Below, in pieces: positions 1 to 7,702 of a stretch of 25,568 nucleotides of DNA. The notes beneath the pieces are model-generated. The model had not been told where the DNA came from, searched no databases, and saw nothing but the letters and a program-made list of their open reading frames with translations. Within the stretch, counting starts at the first letter, position 1. The number at the start of each line of letters is the position of its first letter. The DNA comes from Rhodobacteraceae bacterium UBA2776 (GTDB taxonomy: Bacteria > Pseudomonadota > Alphaproteobacteria > Rhodobacterales > Rhodobacteraceae), in contig DEIK01000093.1 in NCBI GenBank assembly GCA_002352425.1, forward strand, positions 7,885 to 33,452. Direction: 5' to 3'. The position numbers and the translations under genes are program-made.

Positions 1-204
1 GTCATGAGCGACGTTGCTTAGGCGCAAGATCAAGGCCTCGAAAGAGGCAATTCGTCGGGCTTTGCCCCGAGGTCGTTTTAACCAATGTGAATGCCCGCAT
101 TAACCAAAGTTGATGAGCGGCAGGTATTCACCATGCCCTTGCGCCGCTTGACGCCAAGCGTCTGATATCGCAACAGTGCCTGATATCACAATAGGGCGGG
201 GCAG
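1..204. other. Non-coding leader with small hairpins and an 18-nt tandem repeat
   Basis: No gene is recognisable here. Visible structures are a GCCTC/GAGGC stem closed by a GAAA tetraloop (35-48), a TCGGG/CCCGA stem (55-70), and a perfect CGCTTG/CAAGCG stem with a 4-nt loop (145-160). A direct repeat of CTGATATC-N-CAA lies at 162-173 and 180-191, exactly 18 nt apart, ending 13 nt before the hisN start. Two TTAACC hexamers start at 78 and 100. The stretch may contain the hisN promoter and the end of an upstream transcript cut by the window edge, but neither can be shown from this sequence. Confidence 0.4.
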
Positions 205-1017
205 ATGGCCGAGTTAAGCATTGATGAACAACAAAGCCTAAAGCAAACCGCGCAGGCGTTGGCCGATGTGGCGCAGGTGGAAACCTTGCGCTATTTTCGC
301 AGTTATGAACTGCAGGCTGACAATAAGGAACCGGCCGCATTTGACCCTGTAACTATCGCTGACCGCGCCGCTGAAAAAGCCATGCGCGCAGTGCTGGCGC
401 AAATGCGCCCTCAGGACGCGATTTTGGGTGAGGAATTTGGATATTCCGAGGGCAGCAGCGGGCTAACTTGGGTGCTTGATCCAATTGACGGCACACGGGG
501 GTACATCAGCGGAACGCCCACTTGGGGGGTGCTGATTTCGGTTCGCGATGCGCAGGGGCCATTTTTTGGCATGATCACCCAGCCCTATATTGGCGAGCGT
601 TTTATCGGTGGTCTGAATGAGGCCCGAATGACAGGACCACATGGCGAGGTCGCATTGAAAACCCGCGCGCCCAGGGCCTTGGCGGATTGTCTGATGCTCA
701 GCACTTTTCCCGAAGTGGGCTCACCTTCCGAGCGCGAAGGCTTTGATTTGGTCAAAGAGCAAGTCCAACTGACCCGTTATGGCATGGACTGCTACGGCTA
801 CGCCCTGTTGGCGGCGGGCCAGGTTGATCTGGTGGTCGAGGCGGGGCTGCAAGCCTATGACGTGCAAGCCCCCATTGCGGTGGTGCAGGCCGCGGGCGGC
901 ATCGTGACCGATTGGCGGGGCAAGCCTGCCCATGACGGCGGGCGCGTGCTGGCGGCGGCAAATGCCGAAGTGCATGCGGCGGCGCTGGAGATTTTACAAA
1001 AAACACCCGAGGGGTAA
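205..1017 (+). CDS. hisN: HisN-type histidinol-phosphatase (inositol monophosphatase family)
   Basis: This 270-residue protein belongs to the Mg-dependent inositol monophosphatase superfamily. The metal-binding motifs are in order: GEEFG at residues 75-79, DPIDGT at 92-97, and a C-terminal YDVQAP segment with Asp219 replacing the usual WDxxA. The wording around them (AILGEEFG; DPIDGT followed by an aromatic and SGTPTWG) fits the HisN subgroup, which dephosphorylates L-histidinol phosphate in histidine synthesis, better than generic inositol phosphatases. Length is normal. The ATG follows a weak purine-rich stretch (AGGGCGGGG). The stop is 4 nt before the 8-oxoguanine deaminase start, so the two are probably cotranscribed. 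Other sugar or inositol phosphate substrates cannot be excluded from motifs alone. Confidence 0.8.
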   Translation: MAELSIDEQQSLKQTAQALADVAQVETLRYFRSYELQADNKEPAAFDPVTIADRAAEKAMRAVLAQMRPQDAILGEEFGYSEGSSGLTWVLDPIDGTRGYISGTPTWGVLISVRDAQGPFFGMITQPYIGERFIGGLNEARMTGPHGEVALKTRAPRALADCLMLSTFPEVGSPSEREGFDLVKEQVQLTRYGMDCYGYALLAAGQVDLVVEAGLQAYDVQAPIAVVQAAGGIVTDWRGKPAHDGGRVLAAANAEVHAAALEILQKTPEG

Positions 1018-1021
1018 AGCC

Positions 1022-2359
1022 ATGTCAGATGTGCTCATTCGAAATGCGGATACTGTCATCACGATGGACGATGCGCGCCGCGAACTTGCTGGCGCTGACA
1101 TCAGGTTACGCGGTGGGGTGGTTGTTGAGATCGGGCAAAAGCTGGCTGCGGACGGTGCCGAAATCATCAATGCCGCAGGATGCGTGGTGACGCCCGGATT
1201 GGTCAATACCCACCACCATTTGTATCAAAGCCTGACCCGCGCTGTCCCCGGTGGGCAAGACGCCTTGTTGTTTGGCTGGTTGCAAACGCTCTACCCGATT
1301 TGGTCACGATTTGGCCCCGAAGAAATGCGAATTTCCGCGATGATCGGCCTGTCAGAGTTGGCGCTTTCGGGCTGTACGATGTCCTCGGATCATTTGTATT
1401 TATATCCTAACGGCAGTAGGTTAGACGATACAATTGAATCAGCACATGAGGTTGGATTACGGTTTCACCCGACCCGTGGCTCCATGAGCATTGGCGAAAG
1501 TGACGGTGGTCTGCCGCCCGACAGTCTGGTTGAGGTAGAGGCTGATATTCTGGCCGACAGCATCCGCTGCATCGACAAGTTTCATGACGCCAATGACGGC
1601 GCGATGGTGCGGGTCGGGCTGGCGCCTTGCTCGCCGTTTTCGGTCAGCCGTGATCTGATGCGCGAGTCCGCATTGTTGGCGCGGGACAAGGGGGTGATGT
1701 TGCACACCCATCTGGCAGAAAACGATGAAGACATCGCCTATAGTTTGGAAAAATTCGGCTGCCGACCAGGGCAATATGCCGAGGATCTGGGCTGGACCGG
1801 CGATGATGTCTGGCATGCCCATTGCGTGAAACTGGACGGTCAGGAAATTGATTTGTTTGCCCGCTCTGGCACGGGTGTGGCCCATTGCCCTTGTTCGAAC
1901 TGTAGGCTTGGGTCGGGTATCGCACCAGTGCGTGCGATGCGGGACGCGGGTGTCAATGTGGCGCTGGGCGTCGATGGATCGGCCAGCAATGACGCCGGAA
2001 ATCTGGTGGCTGAGGCGCGTCAGTTGATGCTGTTGCAACGGGTTCAAAACGGGGCGGACGCGATGTCGGCGCGCGAGAGTCTGGAAATTGCCACCCGTGG
2101 CGGAGCGGCCGTTTTGGGCCGTGATGATTGCGGTCAATTGGCGGTTGGCAAACGCGCAGATGTGGCGATTTGGGATATCAGTGGCATTGAAAGCGCTGGA
2201 AGTTGGGACCCTGCGGCGTTGCTGCTGGCTGGGCCAACCAAGGTGCGCGATCTGTTTGTCGAGGGGCGCCAAGTGGTGCGCGATGGACAGATGGCAACGA
2301 TTGATTTGCCGCGGGTGATTGAGCGACAGAACCATCTGGCGAAGACTTTGATGGGGTGA
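1022..2359 (+). CDS. 8-oxoguanine deaminase (amidohydrolase family)
   Basis: This 445-residue metal-dependent amidohydrolase matches the 8-oxoguanine deaminase / hydroxydechloroatrazine ethylaminohydrolase-like group. Metal and substrate motifs are visible: a TPGLVNTHHH run with histidines at 64-66, HTHLAEN from residue 228, HAH at 265-267 and a DGSASND loop at 318-324. A distinctive FHPTRGSMS segment followed by DGGLPPDS supports the 8-oxoguanine subgroup, which converts 8-oxoguanine to urate. The frame is open from 932, but the ATG at 1022 is preferred: GAGGGG lies 7 nt upstream and the protein then begins just before the typical N-terminal beta strand. It follows hisN closely. Deamination of another oxidised purine or an s-triazine is possible. 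Confidence 0.85.
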   Translation: MSDVLIRNADTVITMDDARRELAGADIRLRGGVVVEIGQKLAADGAEIINAAGCVVTPGLVNTHHHLYQSLTRAVPGGQDALLFGWLQTLYPIWSRFGPEEMRISAMIGLSELALSGCTMSSDHLYLYPNGSRLDDTIESAHEVGLRFHPTRGSMSIGESDGGLPPDSLVEVEADILADSIRCIDKFHDANDGAMVRVGLAPCSPFSVSRDLMRESALLARDKGVMLHTHLAENDEDIAYSLEKFGCRPGQYAEDLGWTGDDVWHAHCVKLDGQEIDLFARSGTGVAHCPCSNCRLGSGIAPVRAMRDAGVNVALGVDGSASNDAGNLVAEARQLMLLQRVQNGADAMSARESLEIATRGGAAVLGRDDCGQLAVGKRADVAIWDISGIESAGSWDPAALLLAGPTKVRDLFVEGRQVVRDGQMATIDLPRVIERQNHLAKTLMG

Positions 2360-2418
2360 AAACGTAGAGCATATGTTTCCATATGACCCTTTGTCAGTTT
2401 TGAAAGAAAATTAATGCG

Positions 2419-2448
2419 CTGCGCGCGGCAGGTATTTCAGAAAAGAAG
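2419..2448. repeat. Short intergenic repeat between convergent genes (copy A)
   Basis: This GC-rich to A-rich stretch sits in the 105-nt gap between the convergent 8-oxoguanine and guanine deaminase genes. It reads CTGCGCGCGG, then GGTATTTC and an AAAAGAAG tail. A related arrangement (CTGCGGCGCGG, ATATTTA, AAATGAGAA) lies at 5888-5917 after the folate cyclo-ligase gene. I recall similar gene-end elements in Rhodobacteraceae genomes, but that is memory. A role in 3' end formation is inferred from position only; there is no classic hairpin plus T-run. Confidence 0.4.
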
Positions 2449-2464
2449 AAGGGGAAGGGGCGCA

Positions 2465-3757
2465 TTAGGATTGCTTTGTGCCGTTGATCCATGTGGCCGT
2501 GATGGCGCGGTCATCCCCCATCATGATGGTGGGGAATAGCGATTGCCAGATGTCTTCGGCGCGGGCGGCGCGTTGGATGATGGCGGGGGTCGAGGCGAGG
2601 TTTAGGACCACCAGATCAGCCTCATATCCAACCGCCAGATTGCCGATTTTGTCTTGCATCCGAAGGGCGCGCGCGCTGCCGGCCGTTGCCAGCCAATAAA
2701 GTTGGGCGGGGTGCAGTGCAGTGCCCTTTAACTGGCCAACCTCATAGGCCGCTGCCATCGTGCGCAGCATCGAAAAGCTAGAGCCGCCCCCCGTATCAGT
2801 GGCAAGCCCAATGCGATGCCCCGCGGCCATCAGCCCGTTCATGTCAAACAGGCCTGAACCGATGAAGGTGTTGGAGGTTGGGCAGTGGATCAGGGCGGCG
2901 TCGACCTCGCGCAGCCGGTCACGTTCGCGGTCCGTCAGGTGGATGGCGTGGCCAAATAGGCCGCCTTGGCCCAGCAGCCCGAATTGCTCGTAAGTGTCGA
3001 GGTAGTCGCGGGCAGCCGGGAACAGTTGCGCCACCCACTCGATTTCGTCGAGCTGTTCGGACAGGTGGGTTTGCATCAGGCAATCGGGATGCTCGGCCCA
3101 CAGCGTGCCGAGGGCCTCGAGCTGTTCGGGGGTTGAGGTTGGCGAAAAGCGCGGGGTGATGGCATAGCTGGCCCGCCCGCGCCCGTGCCATTTGGTCAGC
3201 AACGCGGCAGAGTCGTCGTAGGCGGTTTTGGCCGTGTCGCGCAGCCCATCGGGCGCGTTGCGATCCATGCAGGTTTTACCGGCTACAATGCGCATGTCGC
3301 GCGTTGCGGCGGCACTGAACAGCGCGTCCACACTAGCGGGATGGATGGTGCAAAAACTGGCAACCGTTGTGGTGCCGTTGGCCGCCGTTAGATCAAGATA
3401 GCGGCTGGCGATGTCTGCCGCATAGGCGGAGTCATCAAAACGGGTCTCCTCGGGGAAGGTATAGGTGTTTAGCCAATCAATCAGCCGTTTGCCCCAGCTG
3501 GCGATGATCGCGGTTTGCGGATAATGCGCATGGGCATCAATAAACCCGGCGGTGATCAATCCGTCACCATAATCGCTGATTTGCGCTTGTGGATTTGCGC
3601 CCACAAGGCGATCGGCGGGGCCGACATCGGTGATGATTCCATTCTCAATCAGCACCGCGCCACGACGCTCGAAAATGCAAGCCTCATCAATGGCCGCATG
3701 AAACGGATCATTCTGGAAGGACAGGGTTTGTCCCAGTAGCAGCTTTGTGTTTTCCAT
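2465..3757 (-). CDS. guaD: Guanine deaminase
   Basis: The 430-residue protein is a zinc amidohydrolase of the GuaD family, converting guanine to xanthine and ammonia. Signature segments occur in order: GFIDAHAH with metal histidines 76 and 78, the GuaD-typical NTYTFPEE (98-104), KTCMDRNAP (161-169), QTHLSEQ (229-235), GHAIHL (269-274), HCPTSN (291-296) and ATDTGGGSS (319-327). Length is normal. The start has a GAGG box 5 nt upstream of the ATG. It converges on the 8-oxoguanine deaminase gene and diverges from mgtE across about 133 nt. Placing two guanine-type deaminases together suggests linked purine catabolism or salvage; no xanthine dehydrogenase gene is in the window. Confidence 0.92.
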   Translation of the reverse strand: MENTKLLLGQTLSFQNDPFHAAIDEACIFERRGAVLIENGIITDVGPADRLVGANPQAQISDYGDGLITAGFIDAHAHYPQTAIIASWGKRLIDWLNTYTFPEETRFDDSAYAADIASRYLDLTAANGTTTVASFCTIHPASVDALFSAAATRDMRIVAGKTCMDRNAPDGLRDTAKTAYDDSAALLTKWHGRGRASYAITPRFSPTSTPEQLEALGTLWAEHPDCLMQTHLSEQLDEIEWVAQLFPAARDYLDTYEQFGLLGQGGLFGHAIHLTDRERDRLREVDAALIHCPTSNTFIGSGLFDMNGLMAAGHRIGLATDTGGGSSFSMLRTMAAAYEVGQLKGTALHPAQLYWLATAGSARALRMQDKIGNLAVGYEADLVVLNLASTPAIIQRAARAEDIWQSLFPTIMMGDDRAITATWINGTKQS

Positions 3758-3890
3758 GTGTGCCTCGGCGGGTGCCTCAATTTATCAACATCCCAACCTA
3801 GACATTGAACTCGGTTGTGAAAAGCCCTCTTTTTGCTGTTGTTAATTCTGTCAATTGGCTAAGCTGTGAGCAACCGTCAGGAGGCCTGTT

Positions 3891-5273
3891 ATGAGCGATA
3901 CAAATTATGAAAACCGCGATGGGGCCGACGACAGCTTTTTTCTGAACAACCAGTTGATTGATGAAATCCTTGAGGCGATTGAGGGTGAGGATGCGCTGCA
4001 TCTAACACATCTGCTGGAGCCGCTGCACTCGGCTGATATTGCCGATTTCATTGAGCAAATCAGTGGCGCACAACGGCGGGCCATGTTGCGCCTGTGGAAG
4101 GGCGGTATGGAGGGCGAGGTCCTGTCCGAATTGGATGAGGCTCTGCGCGAAGAGGTGATCCGCGATCTGTCGCCCGAGGATTTAGCGGAAGCGGTTCGTG
4201 ATCTGGAAAGCGATGACGTTGTCGATCTGGTTGAGGATCTGGACGGCGATCAACAGGGTGCGATTTTGCGCGCACTTGAAGATGCGGATCGGGTGGCGGT
4301 TGAGCAGTCGTTGTCTTATCCCGAGGAATCTGCAGGCCGCTTGATGCAGCGCGAGGTGGTGATGTCGCCGGCCCATTGGAATGTGGGTGAGGCGATTGAT
4401 TACCTGCGCTCGCAAGATGATTTGCCCGAGCAATTTTACCATTTGATATTGGTGGACCCCAAGATGCGCCCCGTTGGTTATGTGACGTTGGGCAAGCTGT
4501 TGGGCAGCCCGCGTGCCGCGCTGTTGACGGACATTGTCGAAGAGAGTTTCCGCACCATTTCGGTCAATCAGGATGAAGAGGACGTGGCCTATGCGTTCAA
4601 TCAGTACCACCTGATTTCCGCCCCCGTTGTGGATGATAATTATCGGTTGGTTGGGGTGATCACCATTGATGATGCGATGGTGGTGTTGGATGAAGAACAC
4701 GAGGAAGACATTATGCGTCTGGCCGGTGTTGGCGAGGGCAGCCTGTCGGACCGGGTGATGGGCACGGTCAAGCGCCGGTTCCCGTGGTTGTTTGTCAATC
4801 TGGTGACGGCGATTCTGGCGTCCTTGGTGATTGCGCAGTTTGATGAGATTATTGCGACATTCGTGGCCTTGGCGGTGTTGATGCCGATTGTGGCCTCGAT
4901 GGGAGGCAATGCGGGCACGCAGAGCTTGACCGTAGCGGTGCGCGCAATCGCAACCAAGGATTTAACCAGCGCCAACGTCTGGCGAGTGATACGGCGCGAA
5001 GTGTTGGTGGGGCTGATCAACGGGGCAATTTTTGCGGTGGTGATGGGCTTGGTCGGCATATTCTGGTTTGGCATTCCGATGTTGGGCATTGTGATCGGCA
5101 TTGCGATGGTTTTGAACCTTGTGGTGGCGGGGCTGGCGGGGGTTGTGATCCCGGTTTGGTTGGAAAAGCTAGGGGTTGATCCGGCGCTGGCCTCGGGGGC
5201 GTTTGTGACAACGGTAACCGATGTGGTCGGGTTTTTCGCATTTCTGGGGCTGGCGGCGATGATGCTGTTATGA
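3891..5273 (+). CDS. mgtE: MgtE magnesium channel/transporter
   Basis: The 460-residue inner-membrane protein has the full MgtE layout. Residues about 20-145 form the acidic MgtE N domain (the superhelical Mg sensor). Two CBS domains follow at about 150-270, and a five-helix membrane domain spans about 300-460. The pore signature MPIVASMGGNAGTQS (331-345) and the last-helix TTVTDVVGFF segment (440-449, with Asp444 at the expected ion-selectivity position) are intact. A strong AGGAGG (3879-3884) lies 6 nt before the ATG. The stop overlaps the next start as ATGA, implying translational coupling with the folate cyclo-ligase gene. In the known family, Mg binding to the N/CBS domains closes the channel, so regulation may be mainly post-translational; no riboswitch is evident upstream. 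Confidence 0.95.
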   Translation: MSDTNYENRDGADDSFFLNNQLIDEILEAIEGEDALHLTHLLEPLHSADIADFIEQISGAQRRAMLRLWKGGMEGEVLSELDEALREEVIRDLSPEDLAEAVRDLESDDVVDLVEDLDGDQQGAILRALEDADRVAVEQSLSYPEESAGRLMQREVVMSPAHWNVGEAIDYLRSQDDLPEQFYHLILVDPKMRPVGYVTLGKLLGSPRAALLTDIVEESFRTISVNQDEEDVAYAFNQYHLISAPVVDDNYRLVGVITIDDAMVVLDEEHEEDIMRLAGVGEGSLSDRVMGTVKRRFPWLFVNLVTAILASLVIAQFDEIIATFVALAVLMPIVASMGGNAGTQSLTVAVRAIATKDLTSANVWRVIRREVLVGLINGAIFAVVMGLVGIFWFGIPMLGIVIGIAMVLNLVVAGLAGVVIPVWLEKLGVDPALASGAFVTTVTDVVGFFAFLGLAAMMLL

Positions 5274-5833
5274 GCGATTTGGCCGCAGTGAAAGAGATAG
5301 CGCGCAAGGCGGGGTATTTGCGACGCAAGGCGGCTCATGCGGCGGGGGGCGACGCGATGGCGCAGGCGCGACTATTGGAGTATTTGGAGCCACATGCGGG
5401 CCAAACCATTTCCGGCTATATGCCGATCCGCACCGAGATTGATCCAATGCCGGTGATGACGCGGATGGCGCAGAACGGGTTTGTGACAGTGCCGGTGATT
5501 GAGGCGGCAGGGATGCCGCTGCAGTTTCGTCACTGGGCGCCGGGCTGTGAAATGATGGCGGGGCCGTTTGGGGCCAAAGTGCCTGCCACCGGCGCTTGGC
5601 TGGAGCCAGAGGTTTTGATCGTGCCGTTGATTGCCTTTGATCGCGACGGTGGGCGGTTGGGCTATGGCGGCGGCTTTTACGACCGCTCGCTTGAGGTATT
5701 GCGCGGGCGACGGCCCACTATCGCAGTTGGGTTTGCCTATGCAGAACAGGAATGTGAGGGTTTGCCTCTGGAGGCGACGGATCAGCCGTTGGATGCAATT
5801 GTGACGCCGCGCGAGACTTTGGTTTTCAGCTGA
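5270..5833 (+). CDS. 5-formyltetrahydrofolate cyclo-ligase
   Basis: This 187-residue cytoplasmic enzyme carries out ATP-dependent conversion of 5-formyl-THF to 5,10-methenyl-THF, returning a storage form of folate to one-carbon metabolism. The family hallmark is near the C terminus: VPLIAFD followed by GGRLGYGGGFYDR (about residues 123-145). Basic residues near the N terminus (KAGYLRRK) fit the phosphate-binding region. Length is normal for the family (YgfA/MTHFS). The ATG overlaps the mgtE stop by 4 nt, so expression is probably coupled to mgtE. A repeat-rich 127-nt spacer separates it from the next gene. Confidence 0.93.
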   Translation: MSDLAAVKEIARKAGYLRRKAAHAAGGDAMAQARLLEYLEPHAGQTISGYMPIRTEIDPMPVMTRMAQNGFVTVPVIEAAGMPLQFRHWAPGCEMMAGPFGAKVPATGAWLEPEVLIVPLIAFDRDGGRLGYGGGFYDRSLEVLRGRRPTIAVGFAYAEQECEGLPLEATDQPLDAIVTPRETLVFS

Positions 5834-5838
5834 ATGGA

Positions 5839-5917
5839 GACCCTTCGGGTCGCTTGATGTCTCGGGCCTGCGGCCCTCGGGATTTGCCTGCGGCGCGGAT
5901 ATTTATGCAAATGAGAA
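5839..5917. repeat. Intergenic double GC hairpin plus repeat tail (copy B)
   Basis: After the cyclo-ligase stop lie two consecutive perfect stems: GACCC-TTC-GGGTC (5839-5851) and GGGCC-TGC-GGCCC (5864-5876). They are followed by CTGCGGCGCGG, ATATTTA and AAATGAGAA (5888-5917), related to the element at 2419-2448. Neither stem ends in a T-run, so a classic intrinsic terminator is doubtful. The arrangement resembles dispersed intergenic repeats I recall from Rhodobacteraceae. RNA stabilisation, attenuated readthrough into the next gene, or a mobile palindromic element are all possible. Confidence 0.5.
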
Positions 5918-5960
5918 ACTGGGGATTGCCCTTGTGCCGGTGGCGCAATAGTCAGTTGTT

Positions 5961-6779
5961 ATGAGAATACTGTTTTTAGGCGATGTAGTAGGGCGCGCAG
6001 GGCGGGCGGCAATCAACGAGCGGCTTAAGGGGCTGCGCGAGGATTGGCGGCTGGATTTTGTTGTGGTCAATGGCGAGAATGCGACCAGCGGGGCAGGCTT
6101 GAACGCTGCGCATGCCAAGGGGATTTTGGAGGCTGGCGCGGATTGCGTCACGCTGGGGGATCATGCGTTTGATCAACGCGATATGTTGCAATTCATCGAC
6201 AGTGAACCACGGATCATCCGCCCGCTGAATTTTGCCAAGAATGCGCCGGGTAAGGGCGCACGCCTGTTTGAAGACAAGCGCGGGCGCAAGATATTGGTCA
6301 CCCAAGTTTTGGGGCAGGTGTTTATGAAGCGCCCGTTTGATGATCCGTTTTCTGCCGTGGAAGATGTTTTGAAAAAGCACCCCCTTGGTGGCATGGCGCA
6401 GGCCATTTTGGTAGATGTGCATTGTGAGGCCACTTCCGAGAAAATGGGCATGGGGCATTGGTGTGACGGACGCGCCAGCATGGTGGTCGGCACCCATACA
6501 CATGTGCCAACGGCAGATGCACAAATCCTGCCCCGCGGCACCGCGTTTCAGGCAGATGCTGGCATGTGCGGTGACTATAACAGCGTGATAGGCATGGAAA
6601 AAGAAGAGCCAATGCGCCGTTTCATCACCGGCATGGGCAAAGGGCGATTTACCCCTGCGATGGGCGAGGCCACATTGTCCGGCCTGTTTGTGGAGACCGA
6701 CGATAAGACCGGCAAGGCGATTGACGTACATATGGTTCGGGTCGGCGGGCGTTTGCAACAACAAGGTCCGCCTGTTTGA
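5961..6779 (+). CDS. YmdB-like metallophosphoesterase (TIGR00282 family)
   Basis: The 272-residue protein matches the YmdB/TIGR00282 metallophosphoesterase family. Metal-ligand motifs are visible: LFLGDVVG with Asp8, VVNGEN (35-40), LGDHAFD (65-71, the family's GNHxWD equivalent), VDVHCEATSEK in the middle, then GTHTHVPTAD. In Bacillus and Mycoplasma relatives the enzyme has phosphodiesterase activity, with cyclic nucleotides and RNA-related roles reported; the alphaproteobacterial substrate is unknown to me. No signal peptide or membrane segment is present, so it is probably cytoplasmic. Its stop overlaps the TTG start of the downstream EamA transporter gene by 4 nt. Confidence 0.85.
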   Translation: MRILFLGDVVGRAGRAAINERLKGLREDWRLDFVVVNGENATSGAGLNAAHAKGILEAGADCVTLGDHAFDQRDMLQFIDSEPRIIRPLNFAKNAPGKGARLFEDKRGRKILVTQVLGQVFMKRPFDDPFSAVEDVLKKHPLGGMAQAILVDVHCEATSEKMGMGHWCDGRASMVVGTHTHVPTADAQILPRGTAFQADAGMCGDYNSVIGMEKEEPMRRFITGMGKGRFTPAMGEATLSGLFVETDDKTGKAIDVHMVRVGGRLQQQGPPV

Positions 6780-7693
6780 CCCCCCACAGGCTGTACTACG
6801 CTGTTTTGATCGCGATGGGGATCGCTTGGGGCGGCGTTTTTTCCCTCAGCAAAATTGCCGTATCCACCGGACATCAGCCGTTCGGCCTGTTGTTGTGGCA
6901 AGCCGTGATTGCGGCGCTAATGTCAGGTGCGATTTTGGCCTATCGTCGCAAATTAAACTGCCTTTCGCCACGCTTTTTCATGCTGTTTTTCGGGGTTGGG
7001 GTGTTGGGAACGGTGTTTCCCAACTATTTTTCGTTTCGCGCTGTGCAGGAATTGCCCGCTGGTATCATGGTGGTGATTATCGCGCTGGTGCCGCTGTTTG
7101 CCTTGCCGATTGCCTTGGTTCTGAGGTTCGAGCTGTTCAGCTGGAAACGCTTTTCAGGCATCTTATTTGGCGCAATTGCGGTTGGTCTTTTGGTTGGCCC
7201 CGATGCCAGCCTGCCGGACGCCAGCAAAGTCGGTTTTGTGTTCTTGGCTATTTTGGTGCCGCTGGCCTATGGGGCCGAGGGCAATTTTCTGGTCTGGATT
7301 GGTGACAAGGGGTTGGACCCTGTGCAGATATTGTTCGGGGCCAATCTGGTCGGGATCGCGTTGGCCGTGCCGCTGGTGATCAGCAGTGGACATTATGTCA
7401 GCCCGTTCCGCATTTGGGGCGCAGCCGAGTGGGCGATTGTGGCCAATTCCATTGTCAATTGGTTCGCCTATATTGGCTATGTTTGGTTGATCAAACGGGC
7501 GGGGCCGGTGTTCGCCGCCCAAGTTGCCTATTTGGTGACGGGATTTGGTGTGATCTGGGCGATGATGATCTTGGGCGAGAGTTATTCGATCTATATCTGG
7601 GCTGCGCTTGGGTTGATGATGATCGGCATGTTTTTGGTGCAACCGCGTGACAATGAGCCGATTTTAGGCGATGATGTTGCAGACCAAATATAG
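6776..7693 (+). CDS. EamA/DMT-family transporter (first copy)
   Basis: This 305-residue protein has about ten hydrophobic segments arranged as two five-helix EamA repeats, typical of drug/metabolite transporters in the inner membrane. The N-terminal repeat begins with GIAWGGVFSLSKIAV, and the second ends in a GESYSIYIWAALGLMMIGM segment, the usual end of an EamA repeat. The start codon is TTG, overlapping the metallophosphoesterase stop as TTGA, with a weak AAGG 9 nt upstream. Substrate cannot be deduced; relatives export amino acids, nucleosides or other metabolites. It shares no close wording with the second EamA gene at 14540, so they are not recent duplicates. Confidence 0.85.
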   Translation: MTPHRLYYAVLIAMGIAWGGVFSLSKIAVSTGHQPFGLLLWQAVIAALMSGAILAYRRKLNCLSPRFFMLFFGVGVLGTVFPNYFSFRAVQELPAGIMVVIIALVPLFALPIALVLRFELFSWKRFSGILFGAIAVGLLVGPDASLPDASKVGFVFLAILVPLAYGAEGNFLVWIGDKGLDPVQILFGANLVGIALAVPLVISSGHYVSPFRIWGAAEWAIVANSIVNWFAYIGYVWLIKRAGPVFAAQVAYLVTGFGVIWAMMILGESYSIYIWAALGLMMIGMFLVQPRDNEPILGDDVADQI

Positions 7694-7702
7694 GCCTGAT
7701 GA

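Noticed and set aside
78..105. Two TTAACC hexamers as a CtrA binding site
   Set aside because: They start 22 nt apart, whereas the usual full CtrA site has half sites 11 nt apart; no other support.
3..113. Open frame at the left edge as the tail of an upstream gene
   Set aside because: The 36-codon translation resembles no protein I recognise and the stretch is full of small hairpins, so it was left as non-coding.
1457..2335. A 292-residue open frame on the minus strand inside the 8-oxoguanine deaminase gene
   Set aside because: It is antisense to a motif-complete gene, shows no recognisable domain, and is rich in His/Arg/Pro in the way antisense frames of such genomes are.
4640..5338. A 232-residue minus-strand open frame across mgtE
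   Set aside because: Thr/Ile/Pro-rich antisense of a membrane protein gene; no domain or start signal.
5976..6764. A 262-residue minus-strand open frame across the metallophosphoesterase gene
   Set aside because: The plus-strand protein has full family motifs; the antisense translation has none and no ribosome site.
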